Source: Phlebopus portentosus (taxonomy: Eukaryota; Basidiomycota; Agaricomycetes; Boletales; Boletinellaceae). Taken from it: a stretch of DNA of 64,000 nucleotides. This document shows positions 22,815-34,078 of the stretch, piece by piece. A program made the position numbers and the translations under genes. A model generated the notes under the pieces. That model saw only the letters and a program-made list of their open reading frames with translations. It ran no database searches and had not been told where the DNA came from. The stretch covers positions 248,001 to 312,000 of the forward strand of contig JAYXKI010000005.1 in NCBI GenBank assembly GCA_037892935.1. The letters run 5' to 3'. Numbering within the stretch: the first letter of the stretch is position 1; each line of letters starts with the position of its first letter.

Positions 22815-23172
22815 CAAAGGAAGGCTTGAACAAGGAGGGCGGTGTAATAGTCACGCGCAGGTCACAAGTAATAAGATCTGTGACATATTAGAAGTGTGAC
22901 TTGCTCTGTGTAGATGTAAATGGATCGATAACAGTCGCCACGACTGATTTGCCTCGTGTTGCTGAACTGATGCATATATCCACTTGCAGTGCGGGCGTCT
23001 AACGAGGCTGGGCATCCTTCCTGATGCACCATCGATTCAGGCCTACTAGTACTTATACACCCGGCGGTTAGAGGACCGCAGTCATACCCAGCTACTTCCT
23101 GGACTGCGCCATCGTCCCATTTCACCATTCTGATTCACAGCTGGCTCCTGTTCTGCATTACTTTGCATAACA
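22815..23172. promoter_or_regulatory. Divergent promoter region
   Basis: 358 bp between the start codons of the unidentified gene (-) and the MLKL-like kinase gene (+). It must hold both promoters. No specific element can be assigned by eye. Confidence 0.45.
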
Positions 23173-25127
23173 ATGACCTTTGGTTCCGGGTTCAGAGTGG
23201 CCGCGACTTCGGCTGCGGCTGTTACGGTGATTGCTGCTGACTTCGCTCCTGTTCCATTCCTGTCACCGGCAGTGGGTATCGTCGTAGGGATTCTCCAACT
23301 TTGTGATAATGTGCGAACCAACAGGTATGTACGCTGTGCCTCGTGTCCTTGTCTCCGTTCTTGTCGTCCATTCTCTCTAATGTGATTCGTGTGTCATTGC
23401 TGATCAGGAATGAGATTCATGAACTGGGTGGCCGATGTCATGCACTGCTTTATGTGCTTAAGGACAATAGCGCCCAGGCAGCTCCGGAAAATTTGCAGAA
23501 CATGGTCAAGGCGGCCGAGGTGTACGTGTTTTGAGCGCTTATTGGATTTTCTGTGGCCAGTGCTGACTCTTACCACTACTTAGACTGCTGACAGATATAA
23601 GGGACAGAATTATGGCCTGGATTCGTGCTTCACTTTTCAGGCAGTTCCTCCAACAAAACGATATTGCGGAGGACATCAAGCGTTGCCACCAGGGTATCGA
23701 CGCGTTCCTCCAGTCTTTCAATATCGCTTCGCAGATGGAGATGCACAATTGGATGGCGAAATTTAACCAGCAGAGACAAGAAGATCATAACGAGATGATC
23801 ACCTACTTCTCGGAGATAAACAATAGCCAGCAGATCATGCAAGCAACTTTCATCTCCCAGATGAACGAAGTCAAGGGGATGATGGGCTGGATGCAAGAGG
23901 TATATTCTTCGTGATGATATATGTTAATCCAAGCTGAATATTCCTACCAGCAAATGGGAAGCTATCCTGTTGGCGATTACAGACACACGGGATTTCAGCG
24001 GAACCTGTACACCATACAACAATCGTCCGGCCAGCTTCTCCCGAGAATCGAGCTCAAGTCTGGCGAGGTTCGCCGCGTAAGCAATAATCCGGTGGGCGGC
24101 AGTGCCGCTTTTGACATCTGGATGGGCGAGTATCTTGGTCAAGAAAAGTGTGCTATTAAGGTCGTTCGTGGTATCGAGGTTTCTCCCAAGATCCGTGATG
24201 TGAGCATCATGTCATTCTCTTGATCTCGAAGTGTTGACTTATGGTCTGGTAACTCCGAAGCGTTTCTTGCGAGAAGTCACTATTTGGCGTAAAGTGTGGG
24301 AGGATGACAAGGGTGAATACATCCTCCCCTTCTGGGGTGCTTGTCTCAACGACGGTCCTTATCCGTTAGTTATTCTGCGTAATCAAACCTCTGCTTTGTC
24401 CTGACTCCCTCTTCCAGCTACATGGTTAGTCCATGGATGGAATACGGAGACTCCCTCTCGTATGTTAACAAGTATCCATACGTCAACCGGAAGAGGATTA
24501 TTCGTCGTATTGCAGAAGGCGTCAGATTGTTGCATTCATACAATCCTCCAATTGCGCATGGAGACCTTAAGGCCGCCAATATTCTAATCAACCAGAAGGG
24601 TGACCCTCTTCTGGCCGACTTTGGTCTGTCAAAGGTATGTGTCTGTTTTCGACTACGCTGAGACAATTTGCTTATGAGATTGATGTACCATGCTTATTAT
24701 AGATCATGGAAGACTTGACGGGCATGCCATTCACTCAGAGTCGCGGCGTATCCGACTCGTACCGGTGGTTCGCGCCTGAGTTGTGCTCAGCACCAGGCGT
24801 GTTGAGCACTGCCTCGGACGTTTTTGCGTATTCCATGACCGTGCTTGAGGTTCATTCTCTTCATGCTCTTCCCGGATAATCTTGCTCACGTTTTTTTAAA
24901 TCCCATAGTTGATGACCGGTCAAGCTCCGTTCTCCCACATCAGGCGCACACCTGAGGTGCTTATCAAGATGCAGCAAGGCGAGCGACCACGTAGGCCCGA
25001 AGGCCCCGAAATCGTTGAGCGCGGCCTGGATGATAAGCTTTGGGATCTCCTCACGCGTTGTTGGGCCGCAGATCCGGAACAGCGTCCTTCTATACAGGAG
25101 GTCATTAATGAGCTGCCTGCTGAGTGA
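23173..25127 (+). CDS. MLKL/HeLo-like helical N-terminal domain fused to TKL-type protein kinase
   Basis: About 505 residues. Residues 1-190 are all-helical: an apolar Ala/Val-rich N-terminus (FGSGFRVAATSAAAVTVIAA, LSPAVGIVVGILQLCDNVR), then NEIHELGGRCHALLYVLKDN, LLTDIRDRIMAWIRAS, FLQQNDIAEDIKRCHQGIDA and FLQSFNIASQMEMHNWMAKF. This resembles the MLKL N-terminal four-helix/HeLo-type domain annotated on many Agaricomycete kinases. Residues 230-505 form a kinase domain: glycine loop VGGSAAFDIWMGE, CAIKVV (Lys), HGDLKAAN catalytic loop, ADFGLSK, WFAPE, SDVFAYSMTVLEL, and CWAADPEQRPS at the end. All catalytic residues are present except that HRD is HGD, common in this fungal family, so it should be active. 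Introns rejoin in frame at NR/NEIHEL, EV/LLTDI, MQE/QMGSY, RD/RFLREV, YP/YMVSP, SK/IMED and LE/LMTG. No lesion. Confidence 0.85.
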
Positions 25128-25656
25128 TCATCGCCCTTCGCAACCTTGTAAGATTAGCATGTAGGATCTGCTCGCTCGAGAGTCGAGAGTACATCGTTTC
25201 GGCGTTTGGATACGATCATGCTTTCTTTTTGCTTCCCATTCACTGTTGCTTTCTTGCTTGTTGTGTTTCGTGCTTGACTCCTGCTCACTTAGCTTTGACT
25301 GTATATAGTTGCTTTGTGCTTTTCGACTTTCTTAGTGGATATTTCAATTTGACCATTTGCAGTTATCTTGTAAGGCACCGCAACGCCTAAATATTGCAAA
25401 CGCAATATCGAGGCTTACTTGTATACGACGGTTTTCCATTAGTGTTCTGATCGGAAGGTTTGTTCCCATGGTCATTCGAGTCATAATTTTCCCGTGCTGT
25501 GACCGCGTCTCTTACAAATTCGGCAGTCAAATTCGGCAGTCGCGTCGTTTTGAGACCACTGCAACTTAAGTTTGTCCACAGACGCCCACCACGTCTGTGC
25601 ACAGTGGTTTGCTTTTGGGGCTGCTGCGAAGGAGAGCGCTACTAATCACCAACAAC
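25128..25656. other. Intergenic region
   Basis: About 530 bp between the kinase stop and the glycosylase start (both plus strand). T-rich tract after the kinase consistent with a 3' UTR; the rest is the glycosylase promoter. Nothing else seen. Confidence 0.45.
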
Positions 25657-27519
25657 ATGCCTGTTACGCGTTCAGCTTCAAGACAGAGTTCGGCTGCTGC
25701 CTCAGCAAACGATCAGCCTCTCGCCAAAGGAAGAAGAGCGAAGGCAAATCAAGAGGAAGGTGCAAGAGTGTCAAAGGAAGAAACGTCGAAGAGAAAGAAG
25801 AACACGACGAAGAAGGCCTCAACGAGGGTCAATAAGAAGTCTCAAGCAGAGGAAAATGGCTCAGCAAATGCCGCTGTTGCAAATCTGATCATTGTGCCAG
25901 TAACGGTGACGGAAGCACCGCAAGCTCTGCTTCCAGCTGTTTTGACATTTTCGTTGGATGATGCGAAAGCCCATCTGATTGCAGCTGACCCGCGATTCGA
26001 AGACCTATTCTCAAGATTGAAATGTCGGCCGTTTGAGCATTTAGAGCGCGTTGACTCATTTCGGTGAGACTCTGTATTTCGCGTCTTTGAAAGCAATTTG
26101 CAAATTTGAACGCGACCGTACAGAACATTGGCGACTTCGATTCTGTCAGTACATTTCTTGGGACTTTTCTTTTGATGATTGACATCGTTATTGTACAGAG
26201 GCCAACAAATCTCTTGGCTGGCTGCTCGTTCAATTACGCACAGATTCACTCGTTTGTTTGATCCATCTCTTCCTGAGAAAGCACCAGAATCGGGGTATGC
26301 GTCTCGGTCTATGTCCACTTCGCCGTTGCTAAATGCATGCCTAGATCGAGTAACCCCAATTCTTTCTTCCCTTCCGCGCATCAGGTCGCGGTGCAAGACT
26401 TGGCTGTCTTGAGGACAGCTGGTTTGAGTGGAAGGAAGGCCGAGTATGGTATGCACCCGGATACTTAAATTTACTGTTCATTTTTTCTCACCTAAATATC
26501 AAAGTGCAGGATCTAGCTGCCAGATTTGCAGATGGCCGCTTATCAAACGAGAAGATCATATATGCAAGCGATGAAGAATTGTACGAGATGCTGACGGCCG
26601 TTCGTGGCATCGGGAAGGTATGATGAATTGCTCTTTCTTACAATGGTAGTTTATACTAAATATAATGCTGCTGGTTTAGTGGACAGGTATAAATTTATTT
26701 CATCTCTGAAGGCCAATAGTGTCTGATAGCAACTTGAAGTGGACATGTTTGCCATTTTCTCGCTCAGACGTCCGGATATCATGCCAGTTGGTGCGTTTCG
26801 CCCTTGCAGTCCTGCCTCAATCTACTGACGACGAGTAGGTGATCTTGGAGTGCAGCGCGGTGTAGTTCGTTGGTTCTTGTCGCTCCATTCTCCCAAGCAC
26901 GCATACACGATCTCTCCACGGAAGCTACCAACCCCACAGACCGATTCGAAGGACGTCCGTGAAGACAACGGACAGAATGATAAAAATCCTGACATCGCTT
27001 TGCCAGATCTAGGGGAACCAGCACGAGCAGTTACGCCGGACGCAGCGCCTTTCCCTCCTGCTCCGATTCCCTCGACACCAGTAACTCCCGTCAAGGGACG
27101 CAAACGTACAAACAACGCTGTGAATCCAGACGATGTAGAGGACCCTGAAGTCCCAATGCCTCCTCCGGCATTCACTCCTTCCATCAATAGGACACTAAAC
27201 AAGGTTCTTCCGACGAAATACCACCCATCGCCACTCCCTGAAGGTCTGAGCGTCCAGGAGCTGCAAAGTCGCCTTGAAGGGAAGAAGAAGATAAAGTACG
27301 CACTTTCTGACATCTTCATACCTGTGCCATTGTTGACGATTTACTTGTAGAGGAGCGATCTTAACGCCGAAAGAGATGGAAGACTTAACGGAATCTTGGA
27401 GACCGTATAGGAGCCTAGGTGCGGCTATTGTTCATCTCCATCTACCGTCTTTTTCCTGATGGCTATATCTACCAGGCGTGTATTACATGTGGGCCTTAGC
27501 TGAAGGTGACAAGTCTTAG
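25657..27519 (+). CDS. MAG1: DNA-3-methyladenine glycosylase II (AlkA/Mag1, HhH-GPD family)
   Basis: Base-excision repair enzyme that removes alkylated purines from DNA. The start MPVTRSASRQSSAAASANDQ is followed by a basic, Lys-rich tail resembling a nuclear localisation signal. Then come LTFSLDDAKAHLIAADPRFE, RPFEHLERVDSFR, TLATSIL, QQISWLAARSITHRFTRLFD, AGLSGRKAEYVQDLAARFAD, GRLSNEKIIYASDEELYEML, the helix-hairpin-helix VRGIGKWTVDMFAIFSLRR and the GPD segment PDIMPVGDLGVQRGV, whose Asp is the catalytic residue. The KWTVDMF motif needs a 7-nt exon (26680-26686). The C-terminal exons GAILTPKEMEDLTESWRPYR and VYYMWALAEGDKS end at 27517-27519. An insert of about 120 residues after the GPD motif (Pro-rich, PFPPAPIPSTPVTPVKG...) is fungal-specific. 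The frame is intact. Confidence 0.92.
26680..26686 (+). other. 7-nt micro-exon in the glycosylase gene
   Basis: TGGACAG, preceded by CTGGTTTAG and followed by GTATAA. The upstream exon ends GGCATCGGGAAG and the downstream exon begins TGGACATG after an AACTTGAAG acceptor (about 26735). Together they read G-I-G-K-W-T-V-D-M-F, the invariant hairpin of this enzyme family. Skipping the exon would destroy the motif and shift the frame. Confidence 0.75.
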
Positions 27520-28025
27520 ATTGGCCAGGTAGTATTTTGGAGGCACCATGTTGTAAGCTGGAGCTCCTCGGAAATAGGATGGTATGTAAATATCTTGTGT
27601 ATATTCTCAAGCCCGGTTAGACTCCTGTTCGTCTTCCGCGGAACGTTTGGATGATAATAGCACAACTCTATCAGCACGGACACACACGTGAAACAAACTA
27701 ACCGATGTCTCTGCCACTTCATACCTGGATTGAAATTTTGGCTATGCTCTTAAGAGACTATCGGATATGCTCACCCAAGTCTTGTCAGCTCTACGGTCAT
27801 TATTGGAACAGCAACGGAGAGCTATGATGCATTAGTGTGCTCTCTCATTGTGTAGAACTCCTGCCTCGCTATTGTCGAGATCTTCTTTGCTTCCGTTCGT
27901 ATCAGAGATCTAACGGCTTAACTAACGTGGCTTACTTGTGTTTTGGATGTTGTCCGTTGCAGTTGGCATTGGGGATGCACTATCTTCTGAAAGCCCTGAC
28001 CCTTCTCTGGACAGCAGACGATCAA
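27520..28025. other. Intergenic region
   Basis: About 500 bp between the glycosylase and the damaged hydrolase. No recognisable coding or RNA feature. Confidence 0.4.
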
Positions 28026-29106
28026 ATGAAGTATCACTACCAGGATATGTCGAATGCTACGAAGCAGGTCCGATCTGCTGACGGAACGAGGATCTACACT
28101 GATGCCATTGGCGATCCTGCGAATCCGGCCCTTACACAGTATTTATGAATGGTTTCTCCGGTAGTGCGGCCGCGTTTAATCCCATATTTTCGAGCTCTGA
28201 AAAGTCTTTCTAGTGAGCAACAGGTACTCACGTTCCGGTGACGTCGATATTCATGAAGTGTTCCATGCAGGTCAGATACGATGTTCGAGGACACGGAAGA
28301 AGTGGCAGGCCAAGCGGTGTGAAGGCTATTCTTCTCAGAGGTTCGCAGAGGACTTCCATGCTGTATGCAAAGTGTTTGGCGTTAAGAAACTACCTTCATT
28401 GGATGGTGAGTAGCCAATGGTATTTACTTGCGTCTATCATGTTAGACCATGGCATATTTTCAGGAGCATGGGAGCAAGAATTATCACGGATATAGTGACG
28501 TATCTCCCCTTTGATACACTTCGTGTAGCTGTCTGTTTGGCTGGTCCACCGTATGCGGATCCGAAGACGCAGGGCACTTTATCGTTGACCTTTAACTCGA
28601 TCGTGTCCGTATTCGCTTCTTCAAGCGATATAGCTGATCAGCAGAAAGAAAACATCGCAGCGATCAGGCTCTTGTTCCTGAAGGATCCTAACCCGAGCGC
28701 CGGCTTTCTCCAGGAAACTATTGCGGCAATCGCGGACAGCGCAGACTTCGTTCAAGACAACCAGGATGTTCCATGGAAGACACCTGCGAATTTGTTGGTT
28801 TCGCTATGTACATGCTTCCACAAGATCGAGCGTTCTATGGGTTGCGGCAGCAGGATAATGCGAGGGTCTTCGAGCTTTTAAAAGGCGGATTCCCGATTCT
28901 TCTTGTCCATGGGACTCACGACGCGTATGTCTCAAGCGAGAAGCTGGTTGAGACTTTGCGTCCTGAGATTGCGAATTTGAAGGTGAAGATAATCGAAGGC
29001 GCGAGTCACGCACCTCGTAGAGAAGTCAGATGAGGTCATGAAGGCTATATTGGAATTTTCGAAGGGACTTGAGGCTTACCTGAACCAGGATATTCAGTCT
29101 TGTTAA
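28026..29106 (+). pseudogene. Alpha/beta hydrolase fold protein with about five frame breaks
   Basis: The family is unmistakable when frames are read piecewise: TKQVRSADGTRIYTDAIGDP, VFMNGFSGSAAAFNPIF, VRYDVRGHGRSGRPSGVK, GYSSQRFAEDFHAVCKVFGV, SMGARIITDIVTYLPF after the expected nucleophile elbow, VCLAGPPYADPKTQGTLSLT, MYMLPQDRAFYGLRQQD, FPILLVHGTHDAYVSSEKLV (acid Asp), EGASHAP (catalytic His), then EVMKAILEFSKGLEAYLNQD to a stop at 29106. The frame changes near 28131-28141, 28321-28326, across the intron at 28406-28463 (where the Trp-Ser of the GWSMG elbow should be), near 28775-28800 and near 29014. No nonsense substitutions were seen, only frame changes. Five breaks in 1.1 kb is many more than in any neighbour, so true decay is likely, although the window also shows scattered indels elsewhere. 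Confidence 0.65.
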
Positions 29107-29462
29107 GCATGTCATCAATGTATAGGCTTCTACCTACAATGTAATATGAATATGTTGAAAGAAGGAGATGAAACATATATGAAAGCATGAACAAATACTG
29201 CGCGATTTGGACGCGTTGGTATCACGTGCAACGTGTCAGCACGGTGAGGGCTACGTGTGCGATATCATGGTCTATGAGAGTAGAAGTCTCAGTCACCACT
29301 CTTCCTCAGATAACTAGTTATACTTCCTGACGGGTTTGATACTCTAGGGGTTGGCCATTCTGAAGTGGTCATCAAATATTACGGGTCGCTCACACGATCA
29401 ACACGCAGAACATCAAGGTCCTTCGTTTCCGAGCTTCCAACGCTTCATAGAGGAGGAGGGTG
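29107..29462. promoter_or_regulatory. Intergenic / promoter of amino-acid transporter
   Basis: 356 bp between the hydrolase remnant and the transporter. A palindromic CACGTG-like core (atcacgtgcaacgtg, about 29221-29235) is present; its role is not known. Confidence 0.4.
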
Positions 29463-31537
29463 ATGTTCAGTACGGGGAGGAAGCCTCAGCAAGAAAACGG
29501 AGATGAGGGCACTCGTCAACCCTTGCTGGATGGAGAGGAACGAGGGGATCCTGTCATCTTTTCAGTCGACGATGACGATGACGAGGAAGGGGTCATTGGT
29601 CGAAGCACTGACGATGAGACGCATGCAAACAAAAGCAGATCTGTACGTTTCCAAGAAGAAGTGCGAGTTATAGGGCCACCATTGCGTTCCACAATGGCAA
29701 GTCGAGAAGCAGGTGCGAAATTTGTATTCTCTTACGGTTTCCTCTTCTTCTGACGATTCGATGCAGAGTATGATTTAGATTCAGACGAGCTAGACGATGA
29801 CTCCCTCGCGCGTGTACCCGAGAATCCTCTTGACTCTGGTCGAAGGCGGCGTCGAAGCGAGCAGCCTATGCCGTTGCTGATTGGACTTGTAGATCAGTCG
29901 ACTGCGCGGCAAAGTATCGACATTCCCTTAACATCAAGCGGTGTCGGATCTGCGGAAGATGGATACACGGACTTGGAGGAGCTTGCTTCCAAACGAACAG
30001 CGGGAGGAAATATGCTGGACTCAATAGCGAATATGGCAAACTCGATCCTCGGCGCTGGTAAGCTGAATGAGCTATTCAGGTTGTACACCATTAATCTCTT
30101 CCTTCAGGTATCATAGGTATGACCAATGACAATTATTCACGCAGCTTTCTCTCATTCTCACAGGTCTTCCATATGCTGTTAGTCAAGCTGGCTTTTTCAC
30201 CGGAATATTCTTACTTGTCGTCTTGTGTGGCGTCACTGACTGGACGATACGGTTAATCGTCCTAAATGCCAAGCTTAGTGGGAGAAACTCTTACATAGAG
30301 ATCATGAACCACTGCTTCGGCTCAAGTGGGAGGGCGGCGGTATCATTTTTCCAGTTTGCTTTTGCATTTGGCGGTGGGTAGATTATCCTTTACAACTCGC
30401 TCATTTCTGACTTTTGTCGTTGTCCAGGCATGTGCGCGTTCGGAATTATCATCGGTGGGGACTTAAAATTCTTGATTCACGCCCAATGCTGACATCTTGT
30501 CAGGCGACACCATCCCTCATGTTATTCGCTCTGCTTTTCCCAAGTTAGAAACCATGTCTGTTCTCTGGCTATTAACGAATCGACAGTTCGTCATCGCCCT
30601 CTGTACCCTTGGCATCTCTTATCCATTATCACTCCATCGCGACATCCACAAACTCTCTCGTGCATCAGGACTTGCTCTCATAGGCATGCTCATCATTGTC
30701 ACGTCCGTACTGGTCGAAGGTCCTCATGCAGCACCTGAACTTAAGGGGGACCCTTCAGAGCGCTTCTCCTTCATTCGACCAGGAGTCTTTCAGGCTATTG
30801 GCGTGATTAGTTTTGCGTTCGTGTGTCATCATAACTCGCTCCTTATATACGGGAGCTTAAGAACTCCAACGCTTGATCGATTTGCAATGGTTACGCATGT
30901 GTCAACGGTGATCTCGCTCCTTGCATGCTGTACCTTAGCAATCTCAGCATTCCTTGTCTTTACGAATAAGACGCAAGGTAACATCCTCAACAATTTCTCT
31001 CCGGTAAGTGCGAATCGTTCGTAGAGTTGCAGACATTGACTAAAACTGGATAAAGTTTGATACTCTGATCAACGTAGCACGATTTTGTTTTGGATTGAAT
31101 ATGTTTACGACTCTTCCTCTCGAGTTGTTCGTGTGTCGCGAGGTCATCGAGCAATTTTTCTTCCCACATGAAGCATTCAATCCCCAGCGGCATCTTCTCT
31201 TCACAACCTCTCTCATTTTCTCCTCTTTAACCAGTGAGTTCTAACTCTACTTTCAAAAACGTCCATCTGACTCCAATTTCGTCTCAGTGTCTATAATAAC
31301 GTGCGACCTCGGCGTGATGCTTGAAATCACGGGTGGAATTTCCGCCACCGCGCTCGCTTTTATCTTCCCGCAGCCTGTTACATCAAGCTCCTGCCGACAA
31401 ATATACCTTTGACTTCACGAGCAAAGTTGCCCGCCGTGCTTTGTACTTTATTTGGTACGGTAGTTTTGGTAATTAGCCTAATCATTGCGCTGGGAAAAGT
31501 ATGGACTGCGGAGGGTGATGCGAGGATTTGTGTCTAG
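29463..31537 (+). CDS. Vacuolar amino-acid transporter (AVT / SLC38-type, AAAP family)
   Basis: Multi-pass amino-acid/proton transporter, probably vacuolar by analogy with yeast Avt proteins. A long acidic cytosolic N-terminus (RQPLLDGEERGDPVIFSVDD, DDDEEGVIGRS..., then YDLDSDELDDDSLARVPENP) precedes the AAAP core. TM1 NSILGAG-II-GLPYAVSQAG is assembled from three exons including a 9-nt one. It is followed by TGIFLLVVLCGVTDWTIRLI, YIEIMNHCFGSSGRAAVSFF, FAFAFGGMCAFGIIIGDTIP, RQFVIALCTLGISYPLSLHR, GVFQAIGVISFAFVCHHNSL, MFTTLPLELFVCREVIEQFF, TCDLGVMLEITGGISATALA and the last helix CTLFGTVVLVISLIIALGKV. At 31367-31369 (FIFP/AACYIKLLP) one base, most simply a C in a C run, is missing, so the last about 55 residues lie in another frame. 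The gene is otherwise intact, which favours a sequence error. Confidence 0.88.
30108..30116 (+). other. 9-nt micro-exon in the amino-acid transporter
   Basis: GTATCATAG, preceded by a CTTCCTTCAG acceptor and followed by GTATGA. The upstream exon ends GGCGCTG at 30057 and the downstream one begins GTCTTCCATATGC after CTCACAG. Joined they read G-A-G-I-I-G-L-P-Y-A, the signature of TM1 in AAAP transporters. Confidence 0.75.
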
Positions 31538-31821
31538 GCCGCCTGTGGGGTTGTATGGACGCCTTGGATTATGTTGCTATTTCGCTTCTCTATTTGTCGG
31601 CACTTTTTCAGCTATACCATCACCTTGGACTTTGCTTTCGAACGGACATCAAATTACTTTAGACTTGATCTATTGTTTGCATTTTCGTCTGTCTATCAAC
31701 AAGCTAGTTAAATCTAGATCCCTATGCGTATTATTCAAAGCAAAGTCATCGCTCCTACAAAATACATTGTTGGTGGATGTTCATACTAACGTGGCTCCCC
31801 TTCAAAGGAAAAAGGAGCAAA

Positions 31822-33621
31822 TTACATGGCATCTTTCAGCGCTTCTGCCAATCCAGGAACTGTCCCCACGCGTTCCTGACGTAGACCCTTCTCGAAAGAT
31901 TCTGAGGCGGAAAGAGGTGAGACGTCGAGATCTTTCCAGCTTGCCCAGACACCCTCTACGCGATTCAGTGGTGTCTCTTCCGTAACGTCACTGGTGCGTG
32001 GGTCGAGCACTAGAAACCAGACAGCGTCATATCCTCCAGCTGTCGATGCGGGTTGGTCAGCACGATATGGAGTGTTTCCCAGCGGAAATAATCACGAACC
32101 TCCAGGCACGCCTCCTGCTATCACTCCTGGTTGCGAGATGCAAGCATCAAGAAGAGCTGTTTGTTCCGGTGGTTCGATCGGAACACCAGCACGTGTCCCC
32201 ATGACACGCATCTTCGCTCGAATGTCCTGATAAAAAAATGTATTCATGAAAAGCAAGCAAAAAGATTGGACCGTATCAGATCAAGCGTCAAGTATAAGCA
32301 AGATGATCACGTACTTCTGCGAGTTTGTGAACGTTGGCCAGACTGTCAGCAACAATATCTGAATCGGATTGCCATTGGGAAGACGGGACGTTTGTGAGTC
32401 GTGCGAACGTTTTGTTATATAGCTCTTCATATGTAGCATGGAGTTCCGACAGGCGAAGGATAGCAGCGGCGAACGCCTCATTTGATAATGCAAGAGCGTC
32501 CCAAAATGCGACGGCTAATGAATGACAGTCAGACTCTTCAAGCAAGATTAATCAATAATTTGAATCTGACCTTCGTCTCCGGCAGCCTTATGCCACTTCA
32601 AAACTTTACCTACTAGAGACGGAGTATCACTTCCAGCGTCGACATCGGCCAACATAAGTCGGGTGTAGGGTGGGAGTTGGAATGGCTCAATCTTATGATC
32701 CCAAGCTTTATTTCCTGGTCCAAGGGCAGGAAGTAAAGGCACATCCACTGCCTCACCCTCGCTCATAAGCGGAGACAACACAGATGGATCGAAACGAGTA
32801 TACTTGTGGCTTCCGAAGACCGCAGCAGCGACATCGAATCCGCTACCGACCTTCCCTTGCGCGATGCAGTGGGCTGCTTGTGATGCTGCATGGACGATAT
32901 GCACGCTTGCAGCGTCTCCGGAGAGCGCAGGCACTGCTTGTAAGTGAAGAAGCAGCGCGCCAACCAGAGACGTGACAAGAGCAGCGGAGGAGCCAAGTCC
33001 TGTTTTGTGGACTTCGGAGAGCGAGACGCCTGTGTATGCGAAAGGCGGAATCTGAGCTAACGCGGATATCCGAGGCTCAAGGCCTAGCTCGGCAAGCTGC
33101 GTTACTCATTATCAATAACATGTTGCTTTCATAAGAACCATTTGCCTGACCTTTTTACGTTGTGAATAGAAATCATTCCCTCCGACAATAGTAATATCTA
33201 GTCCAGCTGTTAAAGCAGTCTTAAGATGCGTCAATCCCTTTAATTCGCCAACAAGACGAAGCGTAAGCTGCAAAGCGATAAAAACGAATTTATTCTTTGC
33301 TGCTCTTTGTGTACATCGCTTCAGGTTTTGATCTCGCACGATTTGATGCGAAGCTCACCCCTCAGGTTGAGAGACGTTTACTTCATCTCCGATGTCCACT
33401 CTGTACTCCCAAGTCGAATCTTTGAACTGCGGCGAACGTACAGTGATCTTGCTTTGTTTGCCGCTACTCGCGGGACTTATAACAGTGTAGAATTTAGAAG
33501 AGGTGGATACGACTACTCCAGAGTACTTCTGATCCAAAACGAGGTACCCGCCTGCTAGAAGGACCTTTCCAGAAGCAGAGACAACCGTCGCACTGTCGTA
33601 AGTATCCTGAGAGCTGCTCAT
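31822..33621 (-). CDS. ERG8: Phosphomevalonate kinase
   Basis: Converts 5-phosphomevalonate to diphosphomevalonate in the mevalonate/ergosterol pathway (GHMP kinase superfamily). On the minus strand: MSSSQDTYDSATVVSASGKV, LLAGGYLVLDQKYSGVVVST, the short exon LTAGLDITIVGGNDFYSQRK, PPFAYTGVSLSEV, the ATP-binding GHMP motif KTGLGSSAALVTSLVGALLL, HCIAQGKVGSGFDVAAAVFG, FQLPPYTRLMLADVDAGSDT, VGKVLKWHK, WDALALSNEAF, RAGVPIEPPEQTALLDACIS, GVIAGGVPG joined across an intron to AGGYDAVWFLVLD, and a C-terminus ending GLAEALKDAM at 31822. The frame is intact through six or more exons. The start is the ATG ending at 33621, in good context just before the conserved VVSASGKVLLAGGYLVL. Confidence 0.93.
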
Positions 33622-34078
33622 GGTCGTGGTACAGAGGCAAGAAGGCGCAGAGGGGGACAGACGCTCAAACTGAGAACTGGCATCCCCAACGCGCCGAACG
33701 ATTCGGACGCGGTCAACTTGAAGTTGGAAGTGCACGCGTCTGTCGTCGATCCGTCGATCAAAGTGACAAATTGGCACGTGATCCAGATTTTGTATTTCAG
33801 CTTCTCAGTAAATAGTGTCTTTAGGCGGGAAGGGAAATTTCAGGCTAGCCTGACGTCATATGTTCGATGGCGTCAGATATTGGCGCGTCTACCAGCGTCA
33901 CGGCGTCCATCCATAAAAGATGAAGTTACGTTCCCTGAGAAACATGAGCATTTGAAATGATACGAGTGTACTATAGTCCACACAGCATAAGTGACGGGAG
34001 AAATACAATAAGTTAGCTCTAAAGCGATTGAATAGCGATGGGTACTGCAAGAGAACATGCCACCATAATACGCACAAA
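33622..34078. other. Intergenic region
   Basis: 457 bp between MED14's stop and the ERG8 start, both on the minus strand: the 3' UTR of MED14 and the ERG8 promoter. No feature recognised. Confidence 0.45.

Noticed and set aside
31485..31985. 166-codon plus-strand frame after the amino-acid transporter
   Set aside because: Starts inside the transporter's last exon in another frame and then overlaps ERG8 antisense; no motif.
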